This document shows, one piece after another, positions 47,794 to 56,600 of a stretch of DNA of 64,000 bases. The stretch comes from Vibrio tubiashii ATCC 19109. Its GTDB lineage: Bacteria; Pseudomonadota; Gammaproteobacteria; Enterobacterales; Vibrionaceae. Numbering within the stretch: position 1 is the stretch's first letter; each line of letters begins with the position of its first letter. The notes under the pieces are model-generated. The model was not told the DNA's origin and made no database searches. It saw only the letters and a program-made list of their open reading frames with translations. The stretch is taken from NCBI RefSeq assembly GCF_000772105.1, contig NZ_CP009355.1:496001-560000 (forward strand). The letters run 5' to 3'. The translations under genes were made by a program, and so were the position numbers.

Positions 47794-48545
47794 TATCGAT
47801 CCAACTTAAAACGAACAGGGATTTGAACGCGATGAGCCATTTTTTGCCCATCGACAGAGTGTGGCGAGAATCGCCACTTCTTGATTGCTGTCAGTGCTGA
47901 CTTATCAAGCATGTCAGTGCCTGAAGATGAGATAAGGACTTGTTTAACTTGTTTACCATCTTCATCTAGCCAAATTTCGTAAAGGGCGATGCCTTCAATA
48001 CCACGTTTTCTCGCCAATCGCGGATACTTGGGAGCAGAAGGGCGAGTGAGAAACGAAGGTTTGGTGACCATTACGGGTTGAGAGCTTGCCCCTTGATTAA
48101 CCAGCTCTGGCTGGGATTTCGAGTCGTGTTGCTTAGGCGCTTGCTTTTTTTCAACTACCTTTTGCGCGGGTTTCTCTTGTGGTTGGTCAGCCACAGGTTG
48201 TTTCTTAGGTACAGGTTTCGCTTTGGTGACTTTTTTTTCTACCTTGGGCTTTTTCTTGACGACTTTCTTTTCGACTGGTTTAGGTTGTTTTACAACCTTT
48301 TGGGGCACAGGCGGAGTCACTTGTTCTTTAGTAGGTTCTGGTTCAGCTTTTGGTTCTGACTGTGTTACCGGTTGTTCTACCGGTGTGGCAGGCGGCGTCG
48401 CGACTGCTTTAAAATTAATCGACACAGAACTTGATTGTGCCCCGGCAGGCATTGCAAAGGCTTTCGGCTCTTGTGCAACGAACACGAACGCAGCGTGGAT
48501 AGCTAACGAAATGCTACCTGCAATGGTGTATCGCTTGACGTTCAC
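47793..48545 (-). CDS. tonB: TonB energy-transducing protein
   Basis: TonB spans the periplasm and drives haem and siderophore receptors. The product of about 250 residues has an N-terminal anchor (RYTIAGSISLAIHAAFVFVA), a long Pro/Lys-rich spacer (residues about 60-150) and the C-terminal TonB domain (YPRLARKRGIEGIALYEIW ... DKSALTAIKKWRFSPH). I chose a GTG start at 48545 because GGAGA lies just upstream and the next 33 codons upstream hold the Fur-box-like region. This matches the haem-linked TonB1 system of vibrios. Confidence 0.92.
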   Translation of the reverse strand: MNVKRYTIAGSISLAIHAAFVFVAQEPKAFAMPAGAQSSSVSINFKAVATPPATPVEQPVTQSEPKAEPEPTKEQVTPPVPQKVVKQPKPVEKKVVKKKPKVEKKVTKAKPVPKKQPVADQPQEKPAQKVVEKKQAPKQHDSKSQPELVNQGASSQPVMVTKPSFLTRPSAPKYPRLARKRGIEGIALYEIWLDEDGKQVKQVLISSSGTDMLDKSALTAIKKWRFSPHSVDGQKMAHRVQIPVRFKLDR

Positions 48546-48611
48546 TTGAGTTCTCCATGATTCATATCGGTGACCAGACGGATTAGAATTATTACCCACA
48601 ATGCAAATAAG

Positions 48612-48636
48612 ATCAATTATCAATTGCATTATCATT
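48612..48636. promoter_or_regulatory. Putative Fur box between tonB and hutW
   Basis: On the minus strand the sequence reads AATGATAATGCAATTGATAA followed by TTGAT, with two GATAAT hexamers, close to the Fur consensus of repeated GATAAT units. Its place between divergent haem-uptake and haem-use genes fits iron control of both. Confidence 0.7.
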
Positions 48637-48715
48637 AGCGCCAATTTATGATCGTTTCCAGTTTTTAAGAATTTAGCGTGAGGCTAGAGCTGACAAGCGC
48701 TGAGAGATTTATGAA

Positions 48716-50086
48716 ATGCTAGATATTTATAAATTTGATGAATCAATTTTGGCGGCAGATACGCCAGATCCACTTCGCTTTGCTTTTGCCAAAAAGTCCT
48801 CCCCTCATGCAGGAGGTATGGCAGCCCCTTTATTGCCTGAGCAGAAAGCTGAAGTATTAAATAGACTCTATGCCTCACAAGGGGAAAAAAATGATAAGCG
48901 CTGCTTATATATCCATATTCCTTTTTGCCGAGTCCGTTGTACCTTTTGTAACTTTTTCCAAAATGCTGCCAGCCGAAAGCTAGTTGATGATTATTTCGAA
49001 GCCTTGATGGTTGAAATTAAGCACAAAGCGGCGATACCTTGGACGCAATCTGGAACTTTCCATGCGGTTTATATTGGTGGGGGAACGCCCACCGATTTGT
49101 CGGCGGAGCAAATCGAGCGATTAGGCAAAGCCATTCGCGCAAATTTCCCTCTATCGACTGATTGTGAGATCACTCTAGAAGGACGAATTAACCGCTTTAG
49201 TGATGAAACATTTGAGCGCGCTTTAGAGGGTGGTTTTAACCGCTTTTCATTTGGTATTCAGAGCTTTAATACTCAGGTTAGACGTAGTGCAAAACGCCTC
49301 GATGACCGAGAAGCGGTACTGGAACGTGTGAGCTCCTTAAGTGCCACTGACCAAGCGCCCATTATTTTAGACCTACTTTATGGCTTGCCTTACCAAACCT
49401 TAGAGGTGTTTGAGCAAGATCTAAACGACTTCATGTCGACAGGTGCTCACGGGTTAGATTTATACCAGTTAGTGGTTGGTGGTAACGCGCCAATGTTGAA
49501 TCTGGTCGAGAAAGGAAAGATCCCCGCACCAGCAACATCACCTGACAAAGCATCAATGTACCAGCTAGGTTCAGAATTTATGCGAAAGCATCATATGCGA
49601 CAGCTCAGCGTTAACCATTGGGCTAGAGACAACCGTGAACGCAGTCAATACAACTCGTTAGCAAAAACCTATGCTGAGGTATTACCTATTGGCTGCGGGG
49701 CAGGCGGCAACATCGGTGGCTACGGTATGATGAATCATCGAACACTAGAAACCTACATGACAGCAATGAAGTCTGGCGACTCATTAGTAGCAATGATGAC
49801 TAAGCAGCACTCGTTGGAACCGATTTTTTCTGTACTGAAATCAGGCTTCGACCGCGGTGTGTTATCGCGTGCGGCAATGCCTAAATTTTTAGGACTATCC
49901 TCATTTGATTTCTTATTACCTTTATTCCACAACTGGCAAGAAAAAGGGCTAGTTCAAATCGAAGGTGATTATCTCTCATTAACTTTGGCTGGGCAATTTT
50001 GGGCAGTAAGCCTCGCTCAAGCTTGTATTCAAGTACTACAGTCAACGTATCAAGAAAAAAACGCGCTCGAATCAGTCGCGATGTAA
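48716..50086 (+). CDS. hutW: Radical SAM haem-utilisation protein
   Basis: The 456-residue HemN-like enzyme has the radical SAM cluster motif CRVRCTFCNFF after YIHIPF, and YIGGGTPTDLS. In the ChuW/HutW group the enzyme opens haem anaerobically by a methyl-radical mechanism; this is inferred from family and from its place with hutX and hutZ. The start ATG at 48716 has GAGAG upstream. hutX follows after 11 bases. Confidence 0.93.
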   Translation: MLDIYKFDESILAADTPDPLRFAFAKKSSPHAGGMAAPLLPEQKAEVLNRLYASQGEKNDKRCLYIHIPFCRVRCTFCNFFQNAASRKLVDDYFEALMVEIKHKAAIPWTQSGTFHAVYIGGGTPTDLSAEQIERLGKAIRANFPLSTDCEITLEGRINRFSDETFERALEGGFNRFSFGIQSFNTQVRRSAKRLDDREAVLERVSSLSATDQAPIILDLLYGLPYQTLEVFEQDLNDFMSTGAHGLDLYQLVVGGNAPMLNLVEKGKIPAPATSPDKASMYQLGSEFMRKHHMRQLSVNHWARDNRERSQYNSLAKTYAEVLPIGCGAGGNIGGYGMMNHRTLETYMTAMKSGDSLVAMMTKQHSLEPIFSVLKSGFDRGVLSRAAMPKFLGLSSFDFLLPLFHNWQEKGLVQIEGDYLSLTLAGQFWAVSLAQACIQVLQSTYQEKNALESVAM

Positions 50087-50097
50087 ATGGAAAAACT

Positions 50098-50601
50098 ATG
50101 GAAGCACTAAAAAAGCAGGTTGCTCAGCTTATCGAGCAAGAACCCACTCTACTACCCGCAGCAATTGCTGAGAAACTCAATGTCTCTGAGTTTGAAGCGG
50201 TAGCGGCCTTACCTGAAGAAATGATTGCTTTGGTGGATGGAGAACAAGCTCAGCATATCTTAGAGAGCTTAGTTGGATTCGGTCCTGTTACTACAATTGT
50301 TCATTCTTTTGGTTCAATCTTTGAAGTAAAAGCGCCGTTTCCTAAAGGAAAAGTTGCGCGTGGTTACTACAACTTGATGGGACGTGAAGGCGAACTACAC
50401 GGCCATCTGAAGCTAGATAATGTTAAGAACATTGCTTTAGTGAGTAAACCTTTCATGGGTAGAGAAAGCCACTACTTTGGTTTCTTCTGTGAAGCGGGAA
50501 ATAACATATTTAAGATCTACCTAGGTCGTAATGAAAAGCGTGAATTGATTGAATCGCAGGTAGCGACATTCAAACAATGGCAGCAAGAGTTTAGAAAGTA
50601 A
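50098..50601 (+). CDS. hutX: Haem-trafficking protein HutX
   Basis: The 167-residue protein (MEALKKQVAQLIEQEPTLL ... FEVKAPFPKGKVARGYYNL) belongs to the HutX/ChuX family that binds haem in the cytoplasm and passes it to HutZ. The frame is open further upstream, but that part overlaps hutW; ATG 50098 gives the normal length. It lies between hutW and hutZ. Confidence 0.95.
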   Translation: MEALKKQVAQLIEQEPTLLPAAIAEKLNVSEFEAVAALPEEMIALVDGEQAQHILESLVGFGPVTTIVHSFGSIFEVKAPFPKGKVARGYYNLMGREGELHGHLKLDNVKNIALVSKPFMGRESHYFGFFCEAGNNIFKIYLGRNEKRELIESQVATFKQWQQEFRK

Positions 50602-50641
50602 TTCAGAATAATAATAGTAAGAGAAAGTTAGGAGCCTCAAC

Positions 50642-51172
50642 ATGGATCAACAAGTTAAACAAGAACGCCTTCAAGGACGTCTTGAGCCTGAAATTAAAGA
50701 GTTTCGCCAAGAGCGACGTACACTGCAACTGGCGACAGTCGATGAAAATGGTCGTCCAAACGTAAGCTACGCTCCATATGTGCAAAACCAAGATGGCTAT
50801 TTCGTGCTTATCTCTGAAATTGCTCGTCACGCGCGTAACCTGCAGGTAAACCCAAATGTTTCTATCATGATGATTGAAGATGAAGATACCTCTAAGCAGC
50901 TGTTTGCACGTAAGCGTTTAACGTTTGATGCAGTCGCTTCTGTAGTAGAGCGTGATACTGAGCAGTGGACTCAAGTCGTTGCACAAATGCAGGGGCGTTT
51001 CGGTGAAATCATCGACGGTCTAAGCCAGTTGCAAGACTTCGTTCTATTCAACCTTAAAGCCGACAAAGGTCTGTTTGTAAAAGGTTTTGGTCAAGCATAT
51101 CAAGTGTCAGGTGATGATTTAGTAGATTTTGTTCACCTAGAAGAAGGGCATAAAAAGGTATCAAACGCTTAA
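50642..51172 (+). CDS. hutZ: Haem-degrading protein HutZ
   Basis: The 176-residue split-barrel (FMN-binding-fold) protein breaks down haem and releases iron. The C-terminal haem-ligand histidine is H170 in HLEEGHKK, in the same position as in V. cholerae HutZ. Other family features are TLQLATVDENGRPNVSYAPY and ISEIARHARNLQVNPNVSIMMI (read in pieces). A terminator follows. Confidence 0.95.
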   Translation: MDQQVKQERLQGRLEPEIKEFRQERRTLQLATVDENGRPNVSYAPYVQNQDGYFVLISEIARHARNLQVNPNVSIMMIEDEDTSKQLFARKRLTFDAVASVVERDTEQWTQVVAQMQGRFGEIIDGLSQLQDFVLFNLKADKGLFVKGFGQAYQVSGDDLVDFVHLEEGHKKVSNA

Positions 51173-51213
51173 ATTTGTTTTAAGTTTAAGAGCCTAGTAA
51201 GCTAATTCTATTC

Positions 51214-51241
51214 AAAGGAGCCACATTGGCTCCTTTATTTT
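51214..51241 (+). terminator. Intrinsic terminator of hutWXZ
   Basis: AAAGGAGCC and GGCTCCTTT pair around ACATT, followed by ATTTTT. Confidence 0.85.
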
Positions 51242-51256
51242 TGCCAAGGATTTATT

Positions 51257-51778
51257 ATGCGCCCTGTAAGTAAAGAGCATGGAGAGATCTGCTACCCGTT
51301 TATCTATGAAGATAGCCCAGTGTGTGATTTTGAAATTGCTGCCGATGAACTGTGTAGTCGAATCGGTCTCGTGCTGACCATGGAATTAGACGCACTGTGC
51401 CGTGATATTTTAAGCCGCGCGCAGCCGAATGTTTATCACTTGAATGGCTCCGTTCGAGGTAAATTAGCGATTGATGAGCAGCAACTCCAAGAACTCTATC
51501 AAGACTATAACCTGTTGCGAGATAAGTTAGATGGCGGGTTTCGAGGCTTTGTCCTTCCCGGCGGTCATCCTATTTCTGCAGAGCTGCATCTATGCCGAAC
51601 TCAGGCGAAGAAAATAGTCCGCGCCTTGGTTGCGGTTGAACATTCAGGTAAAAAGTCTCCAGCGCCAATTCTATTCCGCTACGCTAACTTACTCGCTAAC
51701 GTGATGTATACATTGGCTTCTTACACCAATTTGCTTCATGAAGTTGATGAAATAGAGTTTGTTAGCCGCAGTTATTAA
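51257..51778 (+). CDS. PduO-type adenosyltransferase-like protein, degenerate active site
   Basis: The 173-residue helical protein resembles PduO-type ATP:cob(I)alamin adenosyltransferases: FVLPGGHPISAELHLCRTQAKKIV corresponds to the family motif FILPGG...ALHxARTxxRRAER, and ILFRYANLLANVMYTLA to LNRLSDLLFVLAR (quoted in parts). Several residues of the ATP site differ: the second Arg pair is KK, the conserved Asn of LNR is Phe, and Ser-Asp is Ala-Asn. It may therefore bind a corrinoid or tetrapyrrole without transferring adenosyl. It lies 84 bases behind hutZ but beyond a terminator. Confidence 0.72.
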   Translation: MRPVSKEHGEICYPFIYEDSPVCDFEIAADELCSRIGLVLTMELDALCRDILSRAQPNVYHLNGSVRGKLAIDEQQLQELYQDYNLLRDKLDGGFRGFVLPGGHPISAELHLCRTQAKKIVRALVAVEHSGKKSPAPILFRYANLLANVMYTLASYTNLLHEVDEIEFVSRSY

Positions 51779-51826
51779 ACCTGTAATACAAAGGCAAGAG
51801 TAGGGGGCCCGCAGAGGCCCTCGCTA

Positions 51827-52378
51827 TTAGAAGCTAGAGCCAGGTTGTGTAAGGAACTCCACCTCTTCAGGACTGCTAGAGCGCCCAAGAATGTCATTGC
51901 GATGTGGATAACGTCCAAATCTGTCAATAATCACCTTATGCTTCAGTTCAAACTCGTAATTGTTTTCCATTCCCGCCACGTTAAACAGATCAACCGCTTG
52001 CTGATGGATGATCGCTGACTCGCTGTGCATAAATGGCATATAGAGAAAGCTTCTTTGCTTGGTTTCTAACTCCTGGTCCAGCCCAAGTGAAATCGCCTCT
52101 TGTGCGAGGGCGAGTGCCAAAGGATCTTGGGCAAATGCTTTAGGTGTGTTGCGATAGATATTTCGAGAAAACTGGTCTAACACAATGATTTCAGCAAGTC
52201 GTCCTTGGCTAGAGTCTCTCCACGTGAACAGTTCACTTTGGGCGGCACTTTTAAGTAAATCACCAAAACGAGATGTGATTGTCTTATCTAACTCTGAGCT
52301 GCTGACAAACCAGTCTTTTGGCTCTAATTCGTTAAACCAAAAATCGAGAACGTCTGTTGCGTTGGGAAGTGTACTCAT
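51827..52378 (-). CDS. DUF924 family protein
   Basis: The 183-residue protein shows the DUF924 pattern: VLDFWFNELEPKDWF, EIIVLDQFSRNIYRNTPKAFAQDPLAL, FLYMPFMHSES and VIIDRFGRYPHRNDILGR (each a family hallmark). The fold is TPR-like; no activity is established. It sits 16 bases downstream of the MocR gene on the same strand and may share its transcript. Confidence 0.92.
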   Translation of the reverse strand: MSTLPNATDVLDFWFNELEPKDWFVSSSELDKTITSRFGDLLKSAAQSELFTWRDSSQGRLAEIIVLDQFSRNIYRNTPKAFAQDPLALALAQEAISLGLDQELETKQRSFLYMPFMHSESAIIHQQAVDLFNVAGMENNYEFELKHKVIIDRFGRYPHRNDILGRSSSPEEVEFLTQPGSSF

Positions 52379-52394
52379 AATTCTATCCGTATAA

Positions 52395-53813
52395 TTAGGG
52401 AGTTAACTGATGATGGATAAGAGTGGCGAGCTTTTCAACCCCAAGTTTCCAATCTGGGTTCGATAAAAAGTTGGAGCAGCTAAAGCGTATGCAATGTGAG
52501 TATTGTCCAGAGGTATCAAAAATGGTGCCGGGTAAAATGCTGATTCCTAGCGATTTTGTTTGCTGATACAAAGCACTACTATCGAAACCATTGGGTAACG
52601 CGAGCCAGAGCAAAAACGAACCTTGCGGCAAGAGTAATTTAAACTTACCGTTTAAACTCGGGTACTGATTGAGGCTACTGCTTAGCTGTTGGTAAAACAG
52701 CTTAGTGTTATTTTGATACAAGCGCTGCATGCGTTGCACGTGCTGGCGATACTTGCCAGAACCGAGGAAATCAGCCACAGCAGATTGCATTAGATTCAGG
52801 CTACCCATGTTGTCACAGACGAGGAACTTTTCAATTTGTGCTTGGTATTGTCCTGCCAGTATCCAGCCTATACGCAAGCGAGAATCAAGCATCTTAGAAA
52901 GCGAATTCACGTAGATGACCCGATCTTGCGTATCAAGAGTCTTCAGTGGCGGGATCCCTTTATCAAATGCAAGTGCACCAAAAACATCATCCTCAATGAT
53001 GGGGATAGACCCTGTTACTTCAAGCAATTTCAAACGGTTGTCTAAAGGCATTCTCGCCCCAGTCGGATTGGTAAAGTTGGGAGTGACGAGCAGTGCTTTC
53101 ACATCCCAGTTATCTAGCGCATCTTGCAGTGATTGAGTATCGATACCAGTACGGGGACAGCTTGGAATCTCGACCACTTTGAGCCCTAAGGACTCCATCA
53201 AAAGTAAGTTACCAAAGTAACAAGGTGACTCAACCGCAATGATGTCTCCACTGTTGGTTAACGCGCGAAGGGCTAAACTGATCGCCTGTTGGGCACCATG
53301 AGTAATGGCTATTTCATTTTTGCCTGCATTCACACCGAGATCTTGGCTAATTTTGGTGAGGTGTTTGAGTAACACCTCGTTGCCCGGAGGCAGTTGATAG
53401 TGGCTTGGGGTATGGCTTTGGCGTCGACTGTGGCGACCTATTTCTGCATATAGACTTTTGATCGCAGGCGTATCTATATTTGGGTGAGCAGAACCTGTTG
53501 CTAAGAGCTCTTGTTGGTGTGAGTAAGTCAGGATCTCTTTACAAACCGAAAGCAAATCAACGTTATTGGGTGCATGTGCTATTGGCGCTTGGGAGGTGCG
53601 AGCAGACACGCGATAACCCGATTTAGGTACCGTGTAAATCATGCCTTGTGCTTCGAGCTCTTGATAAGCTCGAATGACGGTGTTTTTGCTCACGGTTAAC
53701 GTATTGCTCAGTGAGCGAATCGAAGGTAGCTTATCTTCATCAGTCAACAAGCCAGTATCAATCTTCTGTCTGATGTATTGCTCAACCATCAGATACTTAT
53801 TACTCGCATTCAT
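52395..53813 (-). CDS. MocR/GntR-type regulator with aminotransferase domain
   Basis: The 472-residue protein has an N-terminal GntR winged helix (LPSIRSLSNTLTVSKNTVIRAYQELEAQG) and a fold-type I aminotransferase domain with the PLP lysine in VNSLSKMLDSRLRIGW. MocR proteins use PLP plus an amine or amino acid as effector and usually control a divergent gene; here that is an EamA-type exporter. Three TCTGTACC-like direct repeats in the shared promoter are the likely operator. Confidence 0.93.
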   Translation of the reverse strand: MNASNKYLMVEQYIRQKIDTGLLTDEDKLPSIRSLSNTLTVSKNTVIRAYQELEAQGMIYTVPKSGYRVSARTSQAPIAHAPNNVDLLSVCKEILTYSHQQELLATGSAHPNIDTPAIKSLYAEIGRHSRRQSHTPSHYQLPPGNEVLLKHLTKISQDLGVNAGKNEIAITHGAQQAISLALRALTNSGDIIAVESPCYFGNLLLMESLGLKVVEIPSCPRTGIDTQSLQDALDNWDVKALLVTPNFTNPTGARMPLDNRLKLLEVTGSIPIIEDDVFGALAFDKGIPPLKTLDTQDRVIYVNSLSKMLDSRLRIGWILAGQYQAQIEKFLVCDNMGSLNLMQSAVADFLGSGKYRQHVQRMQRLYQNNTKLFYQQLSSSLNQYPSLNGKFKLLLPQGSFLLWLALPNGFDSSALYQQTKSLGISILPGTIFDTSGQYSHCIRFSCSNFLSNPDWKLGVEKLATLIHHQLTP

Positions 53814-53816
53814 TAA

Positions 53817-53867
53817 TCTGTACCCAATAAATAATCCAAATCTGTATCTTTAAGCTTTTTCTGTACC
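53817..53867. promoter_or_regulatory. Direct repeats TCTGTACC, probable MocR operator
   Basis: TCTGTACC at 53817-53824, TCTGTATC at 53841-53848 and TCTGTACC at 53860-53867 are in the same orientation. They lie between the MocR gene and the divergent EamA gene; the first overlaps the region just before the MocR start codon. MocR regulators often bind direct repeats. Confidence 0.6.
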
Positions 53868-53912
53868 TATTAAAGTAAACCTATATTAACGATTAGATCC
53901 AGAGGAAAGTTC

Positions 53913-54827
53913 ATGTTAGTGCGGCTCATCCCATTTGTGTTTGTAGTTCTTTGGGCTTCAGGTTTTGTTGGTGCAAGGTTTGGGCTTCAGTATGCCGAGC
54001 CTGCGACATTGCTTTCTTTACGCATGGTGTTGAATGTCACCTTGTTCGCGGTTTTGATTGTGTTCTTACGCCGCCGATTGCCAACAGGTAAAGCTTTGCT
54101 GCATTGCGCAGTGGTTGGGGTACTTATTCATGGTTTCTATCTTGGTGGCACCTACCTTGCCATTGACCTAGGCATGCCAGCAGGGTTGAGTTCATTGCTG
54201 GTTGGCCTACAGCCGATATTGACAGCGGTGATATTAGTTTCTTTCGTAGGACAGTCATTTAAAGCCTCTCAATGGATGGGATTAGCGCTTGGCTTTATCG
54301 GGATAAGTCTAGTCTTGATGGGTAAAGTAGATTGGCAATCTGAAACGCATAAGACAGCAGCGATCATCCTTTGTTTGATCTCTTTGGTTGGTATCACTGT
54401 TGGTACTCTGTATCAGAAAAAGTTCTGCCAAGGCGTCGATATGGTGGGCAGTGCGGCGGTTCAGTATTTTGCGGCGAGCCTGTTGTTTATCCCCTATGCG
54501 GCGAATTTTGAATCCATGCAGGTCGATTGGAGTTTACCGTTTATTCTTACCATGATTTGGCTAGTGGTGGTGCTGTCATGTGTTGCGATTCTGCTACTGC
54601 TTTATATGGTTGAGCATGGGGCGGCATCCAGTGTGGCTTCCGTCTTTTACCTAGTGCCGCCAACAACTGCTGTTCAAGCTTGGTTGATGTTTGGTGAGTC
54701 TTTTGATGGCCTTGGTGTGCTTGGTTTTGCCTTTGCTGCTCTCGCGGTGTATTTGGTTGCCAAAGCGCCGGAGTTTAGATTGTTTAAGCGCAGAAAAGAT
54801 AAAATCACTAATCCACACACTTTGTAG
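53913..54827 (+). CDS. EamA-type (DMT) transporter
   Basis: The 304-residue protein has ten predicted membrane helices in two EamA repeats, with the start PFVFVVLWASGFVGARFGL and the second repeat beginning near LISLVGITVGTLYQKK. Family members export amino acids or related metabolites. The divergent MocR-type regulator suggests an amine or amino acid substrate. AGGAAAG precedes the ATG. Confidence 0.9.
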   Translation: MLVRLIPFVFVVLWASGFVGARFGLQYAEPATLLSLRMVLNVTLFAVLIVFLRRRLPTGKALLHCAVVGVLIHGFYLGGTYLAIDLGMPAGLSSLLVGLQPILTAVILVSFVGQSFKASQWMGLALGFIGISLVLMGKVDWQSETHKTAAIILCLISLVGITVGTLYQKKFCQGVDMVGSAAVQYFAASLLFIPYAANFESMQVDWSLPFILTMIWLVVVLSCVAILLLLYMVEHGAASSVASVFYLVPPTTAVQAWLMFGESFDGLGVLGFAFAALAVYLVAKAPEFRLFKRRKDKITNPHTL

Positions 54828-54889
54828 GTATTGGCAAATTTGGCTAAAGATCTATAATCCTGCTCCTTATTGATGTTTGAGCTTTTTGT

Positions 54890-55171
54890 GTGAAAGAAAG
54901 TAGAAAACCAGATCGAGTAGCCGCAATGAAAGGCATTATTGAGCAGGTAAAAAACACCTTACCTCTTTATGCGCCAGAAACGTTTGTCTGTGGCACCAAG
55001 GGTAATTGCGTCGGTTGTCCAAAGAAGTTGTTAGAAATGGTCGACTCTGAGCTGAGCTATTGGGAGTCGGCGATAGATAGAGGTATCACTCCGCATTTCG
55101 ATGAGATTCGTCGATTTGGCAAAATGTGCTCAAGTGTTAAGCGCGGCTTAAGTCGAAACGGTCTAATTTAA
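54890..55171 (+). CDS. Small cysteine-containing protein, unknown
   Basis: I do not recognise this 93-residue protein. It carries FVCGTKGNCVGCPKKL, where the three cysteines (C-x5-C-x2-C) could bind metal, plus a fourth cysteine near the C-terminus (KMCSSVKRG). The start is a GTG at 54890; an ATG 12 codons later (54926) is also possible. Lysine-rich helices flank the cysteine region. It stands between the EamA gene and a solute-binding protein gene. Confidence 0.6.
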   Translation: MKESRKPDRVAAMKGIIEQVKNTLPLYAPETFVCGTKGNCVGCPKKLLEMVDSELSYWESAIDRGITPHFDEIRRFGKMCSSVKRGLSRNGLI

Positions 55172-55245
55172 TTGAATCTCCCCCTTTAGAACTGGTCATC
55201 TCTAGACTAACTTTAGTATTAGATGGCATTTAGGGGGAGAACATT

Positions 55246-56022
55246 GTGATTCACAACATCTCTGTTTACTACTTGCTTATGGCGCTTGCTGTTTGGTTGT
55301 TGTCTCCAAGCGTGCTGAGCAAGGACAACGATCTGCGAGAAGTCTCGTTTTATACCGAGGCTTACCCGCCTGCCAATTTCCTCAAAGATGATAAGATTAC
55401 TGGCTACTCTGTCGAGATTCTGATGGAGGCGAGCGCCTTAGTTGGTGAGCCTGTTACCCAATCTCAGATGACATTGCAGCCATGGGCGAGATCTTACCGT
55501 ACAGTACTTACCCATGCGAACTCGATTCTATTTTCAACGACTCGTTCTGAGCATCGTGAAAAGCTATTTCAGTGGGTTGGGCCAATCGTCGATATTAAAG
55601 TCGTTGTTCTTGCCAGGAAAGACTCAAACATCAAGATTAACGATGCACTAGATATGGCGAAATACCGTATTGGAGTGATTCGAGATGATATCGGTGAGCA
55701 AAGCTTACTAGAACTTGGTATTCCGAGAAACTCTATGCAAGAGGCCTCTTACGTCACCGTCTTGGCTGAACAGTTAATGAAAAAGCGTATCGATTTGCTT
55801 GTCTATGCAGACCGTGCTGCTTATTGGTGGTCGCGTCAAGCGGGGGTAGACCCTAGCATATTTGAAGTTGTATATGTCGTTAAGGAAGGGGACTTGTACT
55901 TTGCCGTTAATCGCAATACTGACAAGACGATCGTCAACAAGCTTCAGAAAGGCTTAGATCTGCTTAAGGAGAAAGATGCTTCAGGGCATAGCCGTTATCA
56001 AGCTATTTTGGACAAATACTGA
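55246..56022 (+). CDS. Periplasmic solute-binding protein (SBP_bac_3 type)
   Basis: The 258-residue protein has an N-terminal signal sequence (YYLLMALAVWLLSPSVLS) and the pattern EVSFYTEAYPPANFLKDDKITGYSVEILMEA, with QPWARSYRTVL and LFSTTRSEHREKLFQWVGP following (in parts). It resembles the orphan amino-acid-binding-like proteins common in Vibrio and Shewanella. It has no adjacent permease. The start is a GTG after AGGGGGAGA. It is distinct in sequence from the similar protein encoded at 43190-43927. Confidence 0.83.
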   Translation: MIHNISVYYLLMALAVWLLSPSVLSKDNDLREVSFYTEAYPPANFLKDDKITGYSVEILMEASALVGEPVTQSQMTLQPWARSYRTVLTHANSILFSTTRSEHREKLFQWVGPIVDIKVVVLARKDSNIKINDALDMAKYRIGVIRDDIGEQSLLELGIPRNSMQEASYVTVLAEQLMKKRIDLLVYADRAAYWWSRQAGVDPSIFEVVYVVKEGDLYFAVNRNTDKTIVNKLQKGLDLLKEKDASGHSRYQAILDKY

Positions 56023-56051
56023 AAAGGACAGCGTTAGCTGCCCTGATTAGC

Positions 56052-56600
56052 TTAGACTTTGGCTTTTTTGACAAAATATGGGTTGTCGAACTTTTTAGGG
56101 TTTCCTAATTCAGAAACCACCAACTTGTTCCATAACTGAAGATCAAACTCACCTTTCTCAATCGAAGGGTAGAGTGTCTCTGCTTCTTCAAGAGCGAAGC
56201 GGATGAACTGTTTCTTCTTGATCTGATTATACTTACGTGCCACACGATTATGCTTTGAAATCCACTCTTGTTTAAACGCAATCAAGCCTGGTTCTGCTTC
56301 TTCTAGTGGTAAACGCGATAAGTAAATACGCTTGTATGATACCTTACGATCCATCATGGTTCGCATTGCAGTTTGAATGTACTTACCATGGTTGGTAATC
56401 GAGATATCGTTATTATCGAAAAGTTGGACACTCCAACCCGACGGAAAAAAGTTAGGTTTTCGGTACTGCTTGTTCCTAACTTCGATTGCTTGGTGCATGA
56501 CAAGATCAGAAGTGCCGTTGAACGTCTGCTGCCATTTGCCTATTCGGATCTGTATAGCCGTTGGCAATCGATAAATATTGGTGAATTTATCTTGTTCCAT
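56052..56600 (-). CDS. Protein of unknown function
   Basis: I do not recognise this 182-residue protein. It is soluble, has no signal peptide, and is rich in basic and aromatic residues (for example KKKQFIRFALEEAETLYPS). No enzyme motif is evident. Base composition is slightly lower in GC than the surrounding genes. The 285 bases between it and the next gene show no recognisable element. Confidence 0.55.
   Translation of the reverse strand: MEQDKFTNIYRLPTAIQIRIGKWQQTFNGTSDLVMHQAIEVRNKQYRKPNFFPSGWSVQLFDNNDISITNHGKYIQTAMRTMMDRKVSYKRIYLSRLPLEEAEPGLIAFKQEWISKHNRVARKYNQIKKKQFIRFALEEAETLYPSIEKGEFDLQLWNKLVVSELGNPKKFDNPYFVKKAKV

Noticed and set aside
48078..48549. Plus-strand open frames rich in Phe/Leu inside tonB
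   Set aside because: They mirror the Lys/Pro-rich spacer of TonB on the other strand; no start signals.
51800..51825. GC-rich near-palindrome between two convergent genes
   Set aside because: It has imperfect arms and no T run in either direction, so a terminator call is not supported.
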